Both the position numbers and the translations under genes were made by a program. The notes under the pieces were generated by a model. The model made no database searches. It was given only the letters and a program-made list of their open reading frames with translations, and was not told where the DNA came from. A DNA stretch of 64,000 bases from Deltaproteobacteria bacterium (lineage in GTDB: Bacteria > Desulfobacterota > Deferrimicrobia > Deferrimicrobiales > Deferrimicrobiaceae), in assembly GCA_021815305.1 (NCBI GenBank), contig JAKAHC010000005.1, forward strand, positions 124,001-188,000. Direction: 5' to 3'. Numbering within the stretch: position 1 is the stretch's first letter; every line of letters starts with the position of its first letter. This document shows positions 58,484 through 64,000 of this stretch, in pieces.

Positions 58484-59596
58484 ATGACCCGGAACGATTA
58501 TCCGAGATTTCGAGTCGCCGCAGTGCAGGCGGGGCCGGTCTATATGGACCGGGAGGCCACGGTGGAGAAGGCGTGCCGTCTGATCCAGGAGGCGGGAAGC
58601 AACGGGGCGCGTCTCGTGGCCTTTCCCGAGGTCTTCCTCCCGGGGTATCCCTACTGGGCCAGGTACCTGCCTCCCGTGGAGTCCCTGCGCTATACCAAGG
58701 AACTGCTCCGGCAGGCCGTCCCGGTTCCGAGCGAGGCTACGGAACGCCTGGCCCGGGCGGCCCGGGATGCGGGATTGTACCTGATCATCGGCATCAACGA
58801 GAAGGTTCCCCACGCCCAGGGCACCCTGTTCAATACCAATCTGATCCTCGGTCCGAAGGGGCAGCTCCTGGGGCGCCACAGGAAGCTCGTTCCCACGTTG
58901 TCGGAGAAACTGGTCTGGGCCTACGGCGATGGAAGCGGCCTGCGGGTCCACGAGACGGCGCTGGGCCGCCTGGGAACCCTCATCTGCGGGGAGAACGCAA
59001 ACCCCCTGGCCCGCTTCGCCCTCATCGCCGAGGGGGAGCAGGTGCACGTGGCCAACTACCTCGCCCTGCCAACGGGGGACACGGGCGGTTACAACCTGGC
59101 CAAGGATATCGAGATCCGCAGCGCGGCGCACTCCTTCGAGGGGAAGCTCTTCACGGTGGTTTCCTCCGCGGTCATCAACGATTCGGTGATCGGCTATTTC
59201 GCCGGCCGGGATGCGCTGCGGTCCCTGCTGTCCGGCGGGAGCGTCGGGCATACCGCGGTCTACGGCCCCTGGGGCCTTCCGGTGGCGGGACCGTTGGAAC
59301 CCGGCATCGAGGACATCCTTTACGCCGACATCGACCTGGAGGACATCCTCCTCCCGAAGCTGCGCCACGATGTCGCCGGGAGCTACAACCGCTTCGACGT
59401 CCTGAGCGTGCTGCTGAACCGCACCCCGCACCGGGCAGTGCAGGAAGTGTCCGGTTCCGCCCTCCAGGAAGCGCAACGGGATCCCGAGATGCGCCGGCTT
59501 CTCCAGAAGCTGGGAGACCTCCTGGACCGGGACGACCGCGACGGCGCGCGGGAGGTTCTGGAAACGTTGCGGGAAATGGTGAAGGACGGCACGTGA
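58484..59596 (+). CDS. Nitrilase (carbon-nitrogen hydrolase family, branch 1)
   Basis: The 370-residue enzyme has the catalytic triad Glu49 (FPEVFLPGYP), Lys134 (GRHRKLVPT) and Cys168 (LGTLICGENANPLARFAL). The Cys segment has the PLARFAL form of true nitrilases rather than amidases, and length fits nitrilase (about 330-370). It hydrolyses an organic nitrile to acid and ammonia in the cytoplasm; the Trp usually after the Cys is Gly, so substrate preference may differ. ATG 58484 is preceded by a strong ribosome site. It stands alone between the methyltransferase and superoxide dismutase genes. Confidence 0.9.
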   Translation: MTRNDYPRFRVAAVQAGPVYMDREATVEKACRLIQEAGSNGARLVAFPEVFLPGYPYWARYLPPVESLRYTKELLRQAVPVPSEATERLARAARDAGLYLIIGINEKVPHAQGTLFNTNLILGPKGQLLGRHRKLVPTLSEKLVWAYGDGSGLRVHETALGRLGTLICGENANPLARFALIAEGEQVHVANYLALPTGDTGGYNLAKDIEIRSAAHSFEGKLFTVVSSAVINDSVIGYFAGRDALRSLLSGGSVGHTAVYGPWGLPVAGPLEPGIEDILYADIDLEDILLPKLRHDVAGSYNRFDVLSVLLNRTPHRAVQEVSGSALQEAQRDPEMRRLLQKLGDLLDRDDRDGAREVLETLREMVKDGT

Positions 59597-59689
59597 TCCT
59601 CCCCTCCCGGGGACGTCAACCGAAGAACGAATCCGGCAAGGGAATCACCTCCTTTGCGCCAAGATGTTCGACGACCGTACAGGCAGGGC

Positions 59690-60301
59690 CTACGCCTTGG
59701 CCTGCGCGAAGTTGACCGCGACCTGCGCCCAATCGACGGTGTTCCACCACGCCTCGATGTAGTCGGCGCGCCGGTTCTGGTATCTCAGGTAGTAGGCGTG
59801 CTCCCAGACGTCGAGGCCGAAGAACGCCTTGCCGCCGTCCATGACGGGATTGTCCTGGTTCGCGGTCGATTCGACGGCCAGTTTTCCGCCACGGATCAGC
59901 AACCACGCCCAGCCGGATCCGAATCGCGACGTCGCGGCCTGGGTGAACGTTTTCTTGAACTCCCCGAAGTTGCCGAACGCACCGTCGATGGCACGGGCGA
60001 GATCCCCCGACGGCTCACCGCCGCCGCCTTTTTTCATGATCTTCCAGAACATGGAATGATTCAGATGGCCGCCGCCGTTGTTGCGCACGGCGGCGCGAAC
60101 CGCTTCCGGCACCTGGCCGATCCGCGCGAGCAGTTCCTCGACCTGAAGCTTTTGAAGCTCAGGATGGCCTTCGAGTGCCTTGTTGAGGTTGGTGACATAG
60201 GCCCCGTGGTGCTTGTCGTGGTGAATCTCCATCGTCTTCGCGTCGATGTAGGGCTCGAGCGCGTCGAAAGGGTACGGGAGCGGCGGCAAATTATGCGTCA
60301 T
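59690..60301 (-). CDS. sod: Superoxide dismutase (Fe/Mn family)
   Basis: The 203-residue enzyme has the four metal ligands: His in [12 protein letters not shown], His in [10 protein letters not shown], Asp and His in [20 protein letters not shown] and FGSGWAWL are typical. It converts superoxide to oxygen and hydrogen peroxide in the cytoplasm. ATG 60301 follows AAAGGAGATCCG; the frame extends upstream but that part belongs to a gene remnant. Gly/Gln residues that separate Fe from Mn types are not enough to decide the metal here. Confidence 0.96.
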   Translation of the reverse strand: MTHNLPPLPYPFDALEPYIDAKTMEIHHDKHHGAYVTNLNKALEGHPELQKLQVEELLARIGQVPEAVRAAVRNNGGGHLNHSMFWKIMKKGGGGEPSGDLARAIDGAFGNFGEFKKTFTQAATSRFGSGWAWLLIRGGKLAVESTANQDNPVMDGGKAFFGLDVWEHAYYLRYQNRRADYIEAWWNTVDWAQVAVNFAQAKA

Positions 60302-60399
60302 CGGACGGATCTCCTTTCCGGCCGGCTCTTGACCGGCGTCATCTTCCTGTTTCGATGCAGCGGGAACACGGCATCGTTTCCCTTTGACGGAGAAACGGC

Positions 60400-60721
60400 G
60401 GAATAGGGGATGCACCGCGATGATCTCGTACCCAATGGCGAGGGTAAGGAACCGTCGGGAAAGGGCAGCGGTTGTTTCACATCGAAAATCCGGGTGGCGA
60501 TCCGCTTGGGAGGGCTCTCCCCGGCCGCTTTGGACGAGAGAACCTCCGGCGCCGTCACGGAAAATCCGTTCCCGGCGAACGTCAGGGTGTCCCGTCCGTG
60601 TCCGCACCCCAGTTCGAGGATGGTCCCGGCGCCTTCACGCCGGAAGAGGTCGGCAACGTACCGTCCGAACCCGCTCGGCTCCTCCCCGAAGAAGGCCGGG
60701 TTCCGGTGGAACCGCGTCCGA
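60400..60721 (-). pseudogene. Remnant of a class I methyltransferase gene
   Basis: Reading the minus strand right after the stop of the tartrate dehydrogenase gene gives [39 protein letters not shown] and [15 protein letters not shown], clear methyltransferase motifs I and II. No start codon precedes it, the acidic residue after motif I is lost ([11 protein letters not shown]), and after about 60430 the frame degenerates. The C-terminal half is missing. It is a decayed fragment filling the gap between superoxide dismutase and the dehydrogenase. Confidence 0.7.
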
Positions 60722-60723
60722 TC

Positions 60724-61800
60724 CTACAATGTCGCCACCAGTTCGGCGATGGTTTCCCCCATCTGCCGCGTGGACGCCTCGCCCCCGAGATCCCGGGTCC
60801 TGACGTTCCGGTCCGCCACCGCGACCTCCACGGCCCGTTCGATCGTTCTCGCCGCTTCCGGATATCCCAGGTGATCGAGCATCATCGCCCCGGTGAGGAT
60901 CTGCCCGATGGGGTTGGCGATCCCCTTGCCGAATATATCGGGGGCCGAACCGTGCACCGGTTCGAACGTGGAAGGATATTCGCGTTCGGGGTTCAGGCTG
61001 GCCGACGGCGCGACGCCGAGACTGCCCGTCAGGGCGGGACCCAGGTCGGAGATGATGTCCCCGAACAGGTTGCTCGCCACCACCACGTCGAAACGTTCCG
61101 GATGGGCCACGAGCGTGGCGCAGAGGGAATCGACGTGGTACTGGTCGGTCTTCACGTCCGGATACCCCTTGGCGACCTCCCGGAAGATCTCGTCCCAGTA
61201 GGGCATGGTGAAGGAGATCCCGTTCGACTTCGTGACGGAGGTGACCCGCTTCTTTTCCCTCTTCCGGGCCATGTCGAACGCGTACCGCATCACGTTCAAG
61301 ACGCCCCTGCGGGTGAAAACCGAATTCTGGACCACGAATTCCTGTTCGGTCCCGTCGAACATCCTTCCGCCGATGTTCGAATACTCCCCCTCGGTGTTCT
61401 CCCGCACCACGATGAAATCGATCTTTCCCCCTTCGATGTCCCGCAGGGGGCTCGCGATCCCCTTCATGGTCCTGACGGGCCGTATGTTCGCGTACTGCTG
61501 GAAACCCCTTCGGATGGGAACGAGCAACCCCCACAGGGAAACGTGGTCCGGGACGCCGGGATAGCCGACCGCCCCGAGATAGATCGCATCGTATTTCCTC
61601 AGGGTGTCCAGGCCGTTCTTCGGCATCATCTCCCCGGTCCTGTGGTAATGCTCGCAACTCCAGGGATACGGAGTCCACGCAAGCCGGAAGCCGAACCTCT
61701 CTCCGGCGACCTCCAGCACCTTCATGCCCTCGGGCACGACCTCCTTACCGATTCCGTCCCCCATGATCACCGCGATCTCGTGTTTTTTCCCCGTTGCCAT
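60724..61800 (-). CDS. Tartrate dehydrogenase / D-malate dehydrogenase (decarboxylating)
   Basis: The 358-residue enzyme belongs to the isocitrate/isopropylmalate dehydrogenase family, branch TtuC/DmlA. Marks are AVIMGDGIGKEVVPEG, IRRGFQQYANIRPVR, VVRENTEGEYSNIGG, VTKSNGISFTMPYWDEIF, ASNLFGDIISDLGPAL and EPVHGSAPDIFGKGIANPIG. It oxidises D-malate or tartrate with NAD. ATG 61800 follows AAGGAG. It lies 14 bases after the enolase-superfamily gene and belongs to the organic-acid operon that starts with the Bug-type binding protein. Which of the two acids is used cannot be told by eye. Confidence 0.9.
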   Translation of the reverse strand: MATGKKHEIAVIMGDGIGKEVVPEGMKVLEVAGERFGFRLAWTPYPWSCEHYHRTGEMMPKNGLDTLRKYDAIYLGAVGYPGVPDHVSLWGLLVPIRRGFQQYANIRPVRTMKGIASPLRDIEGGKIDFIVVRENTEGEYSNIGGRMFDGTEQEFVVQNSVFTRRGVLNVMRYAFDMARKREKKRVTSVTKSNGISFTMPYWDEIFREVAKGYPDVKTDQYHVDSLCATLVAHPERFDVVVASNLFGDIISDLGPALTGSLGVAPSASLNPEREYPSTFEPVHGSAPDIFGKGIANPIGQILTGAMMLDHLGYPEAARTIERAVEVAVADRNVRTRDLGGEASTRQMGETIAELVATL

Positions 61801-61814
61801 TTCCCGTCTCCTTG

Positions 61815-62924
61815 TCATTCGGTCCGGTACTTCCGGATGATTTCCTCGGGGATCTCCAGCCCGAGTCCCGGCCCTTTCGGCGGGAACATGTTGCCGTTTT
61901 CGATCCTTGCCGGTTCCGAGAAGGCGCCGGCAACCCAGGGCATGTACTCGATGGGGCCGGACGCCATGGCGCCGCAGGCGACCTGGATCGTGCTCTCCAT
62001 CATGTGATGCGGGGCGACCGGCAGCTGGGCGACATCGGCCAGGGTCACCACCTTGACCGTTTCGGTGATCCCGCCGACCCGTACGATGTCGGGCTGCAGG
62101 ATGTCGACCGCGCCGGCCCGCAGATACGCCTCGAACTCGAAGCGCGATCCCAGCGTTTCCCCCATGGCGACGGGAATGTCCAGGGCGGCGGCGAGCCGGG
62201 CGTGGCCGGGGATGTCCTCGCACAGCAACGGCTCCTCGAACCACGCGACGCCCAGCTGTTCCAGCTCGCGGCCGACACGCATCGCCGTCGGGAAATCCCA
62301 TTTCTGGTTGGCGTCGACGGCGATCCAGACATCGTCCCCCAGGGACTTGCGGACCTCCCGGACCCGCCGGATGTCGGCCCGGGGATCCTCGTGGCCGATC
62401 TTCATCTTGACGCCCATCATCCCCTGGGCGAGGTACCCCTCGAACGCCGCGAGCATCTCGGGCACGGTCATGTACAGCCACCCGCCGTCCGAGCCGTAGA
62501 CCGGCGCGCTTTCCCGACAGCCGCCCAGGAGCTTGTGGACCGGGAGGCCCGCCACCTTTCCCTTGATGTCCCACAGCGCCAGGTCGACCGCCGCCTGGGC
62601 CTGGATCACCAGCCCGTGCCGGCCCACCGACTGCAGGCGCTTGTAGAGCTTGCGCCACAGGCGTTCGTGGTCGAGGGCGTCCTCGCCGATCAGCAGCTGC
62701 GCGAAGTCGTCCCGCAGCACGCAGCGGGTGGCCGTGGCGCCTCCGAGCAGGCTCCAGGCGTACCCGAGCCCCCGGATCCCGTCCTCCGTGGTGACGAAGA
62801 CGACCGGCATGTTGATGTGACTCACCGGGCCGCCTTTCCTGCCGCTCGACGATCCCGACTGCATCGGGCGGGGCAGCGGCATGCGCAGCAACTCGGTCCT
62901 TACCTCGGAAATCCGCGTGGTCAT
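61815..62924 (-). CDS. Mandelate racemase/muconate lactonizing enzyme family protein
   Basis: The 369-residue enzyme is an enolase-superfamily member. Metal ligands Asp204, Glu230 and Glu256 are present (VDANQKWD, WFEEPL, MGETLGS), and the catalytic bases look like Lys175 of KMK and the His of APHHMMES with Asp279, the mandelate racemase-type arrangement. It likely dehydrates or racemises an acid sugar or hydroxy acid. Neighbours suggest a tartrate- or malate-like substrate. ATG 62924. It precedes the dehydrogenase on the same strand. Confidence 0.9.
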   Translation of the reverse strand: MTTRISEVRTELLRMPLPRPMQSGSSSGRKGGPVSHINMPVVFVTTEDGIRGLGYAWSLLGGATATRCVLRDDFAQLLIGEDALDHERLWRKLYKRLQSVGRHGLVIQAQAAVDLALWDIKGKVAGLPVHKLLGGCRESAPVYGSDGGWLYMTVPEMLAAFEGYLAQGMMGVKMKIGHEDPRADIRRVREVRKSLGDDVWIAVDANQKWDFPTAMRVGRELEQLGVAWFEEPLLCEDIPGHARLAAALDIPVAMGETLGSRFEFEAYLRAGAVDILQPDIVRVGGITETVKVVTLADVAQLPVAPHHMMESTIQVACGAMASGPIEYMPWVAGAFSEPARIENGNMFPPKGPGLGLEIPEEIIRKYRTE

Positions 62925-62947
62925 CTTTTCGCCCTTTTTCGGAAGAT

Positions 62948-62985
62948 CCGGGGCCCCTCCCCTTTCGGCGGGAGAGGGGCCCCGG
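62948..62985 (-). other. Strong GC hairpin between the binding protein and enolase-superfamily genes
   Basis: CCGGGGCCCCTC (62948-62959) pairs perfectly with GAGGGGCCCCGG (62974-62985), 12 pairs with extra inner pairing. No U-run follows. It lies in the 89-base gap downstream of the Bug-type binding protein, the same position as the livK-livH hairpin, and may stabilise the upstream message or reduce read-through. Confidence 0.7.
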
Positions 62986-63013
62986 TCAGGAACTTCGTTC
63001 CCGCATCCCTCGC

Positions 63014-63982
63014 CTACTTCTTCACGCGTCCCAGCTCCTTCATGATCGTTTCGTACTCGACCATCTTCTTCTTCACGAAGGCCTGGGAGGCCTCGGGCCC
63101 CATGAACTCGGTCTTGAAGCCGTTATGGTCCATCTTCTTCCTGACTTCCGGGTCCTTCATGGTCTTTTCGAAAGCGTCGGCGAGGACCTTGACGACGGCA
63201 TCCGGCGTTCCCGGGGGGGCGGCGACGCCGCGGTAGGCGCCTTCCACGATGTCGTACCCCTGCTCCTTGAAGGTCGGCACGTCGGGGATGACGTCCATCC
63301 GCTTCTCCGAGGCGATGGCCAGGAACCGGAACTTGTCCTTGTACTGGATCGCCATGGGGGAATAGGACATGAGCGCCGTCACGTGGCCGCCCAGGAGCGC
63401 CGGCACGGCGGAGCCGGTCCCGCCGAAGGGTACGTAGGACAGCTTGATGCCCGCCGCCTTGTTGAGCTCGGCGGTTCCCAGGTCATTCGCGGACGAGGTG
63501 CCGCTGCCGCCCACCGTGACGACGCCGGGGGGGTTCTTCTTGGCGTACGCGATGAAATCCTTCAGGGTCTTGAAGGGGCTGTCCTTCCGGACCATCAGGA
63601 CGTTCGGTGTGCTCTCGAACATGTAGATATTCTTGAGTTCCAAAGTCTTGTACCCGGCATCCCCCATTTCCAGAGGCTGGAGGATGATGTGGGGAAGGTT
63701 GTGGCCGGCGATCGTGTAGCCGTCCGGCGCGCTCTGGGCCAGGTCCGCCCAGCAGAGGGCCCCGCCTCCGCCGATCTTGTACTGGATGGACACGTCCACG
63801 CCAAGGTTCTTCTTCAGGACCTGCTCCTGGATGCGGGCGGTGATGTCGGACTCGCCGCCGGGGTTGAAACAGATGTTGTAGGTGATGCGCTTTTTGGGGA
63901 AATTCGCCGCGTTGGAAACCCCGGCCCCCGCGATCGCAAGGGCGGCAAGCAGAACGACGACGCCGACGGCTGTTCTCTTCAT
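63014..63982 (-). CDS. Bug/TctC-family tripartite tricarboxylate transporter binding protein
   Basis: The 322-residue protein has a signal peptide (AVGVVVLLAALAIAGAGVSNAA) and a periplasmic Bug/TctC fold: ITYNICFNPGGESDITARI, GGGGALCWADLAQSAPDGYTI, VGGSGTSSANDLGTAELNKAAG and AAPPGTPDAVVKVLADAFEK. It captures a carboxylic acid for a TctAB permease. No tctA or tctB is in the window; they may lie beyond the right edge. ATG 63982 follows GGAGGGAATCG. It heads the enzymes for a hydroxy acid such as tartrate or malate. Confidence 0.92.
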   Translation of the reverse strand: MKRTAVGVVVLLAALAIAGAGVSNAANFPKKRITYNICFNPGGESDITARIQEQVLKKNLGVDVSIQYKIGGGGALCWADLAQSAPDGYTIAGHNLPHIILQPLEMGDAGYKTLELKNIYMFESTPNVLMVRKDSPFKTLKDFIAYAKKNPPGVVTVGGSGTSSANDLGTAELNKAAGIKLSYVPFGGTGSAVPALLGGHVTALMSYSPMAIQYKDKFRFLAIASEKRMDVIPDVPTFKEQGYDIVEGAYRGVAAPPGTPDAVVKVLADAFEKTMKDPEVRKKMDHNGFKTEFMGPEASQAFVKKKMVEYETIMKELGRVKK

Positions 63983-64000
63983 CGATTCCCTCCTGTCTTT

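Overview
The window reads as a chromosome segment of a GC-rich, Gram-negative, mainly respiratory bacterium. Evidence is the GC-heavy third codon positions, outer-membrane barrel proteins with signal peptides, gltBD, a membrane-bound hydrogenase-related complex, Liv and Bug-type solute-binding proteins, and many PAS histidine kinases. The gene mix resembles Desulfobacterota/deltaproteobacterial genomes, but this is inference; there is no rRNA or other taxonomic marker here. No tRNA, rRNA, CRISPR array, prophage or insertion sequence was recognised.

1-13.1 kb is a hydroxy-acid/organic-acid catabolic region. After the tail of an amino-acid ABC permease come a FadR-type GntR regulator with a palindromic operator and a complete branched-chain-amino-acid-type ABC transporter (livKHMGF). 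These run on with tight overlaps into a LarA-family nickel-dependent racemase homologue, a glycerate kinase and a tartronate-semialdehyde-reductase-like dehydrogenase. A lactate-oxidation operon (lutABC) on the minus strand faces a second GntR regulator across matching operators.

13.1-24.7 kb is housekeeping metabolism: a TIGR01777 epimerase, a DUF2007 protein, phosphoglucomutase, 6-phosphogluconate dehydrogenase, WrbA, 3-methyladenine glycosylase and glutamate synthase (gltBD). 24.7-34.7 kb holds two PAS histidine kinases with degenerate catalytic boxes, a DinB-like protein, a Fur-family regulator, a truncated dtd, two outer-membrane proteins, an Smr protein, a YeiH transporter and an iron-sulfur flavoprotein. 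34.7-45.4 kb has MarR-ALDH, MarR with EmrAB and a further MFS pump, a large sensor kinase, a DUF1614 membrane protein and a YciI-like protein.

45.6-53.6 kb carries a six-gene energy-converting-hydrogenase-related (Ehr) complex. Its large subunit lacks the Ni-Fe cysteine pairs. It is preceded by a regulator that fuses an excisionase-type helix-turn-helix to a PTS EIIA domain. This is the strongest candidate for a poorly understood system.

53.8-57.4 kb is a three-gene terC cluster in which copies 1 and 3 share a 933-base block that looks near identical, while copy 2 between them has lost two acidic membrane residues. Copies 2 and 3 have long leaders with a conserved 68-base element. 57.6-64 kb has a methyltransferase, a nitrilase, superoxide dismutase, a methyltransferase remnant, and a small organic-acid operon (Bug-type binding protein, enolase-superfamily enzyme, tartrate/malate dehydrogenase).
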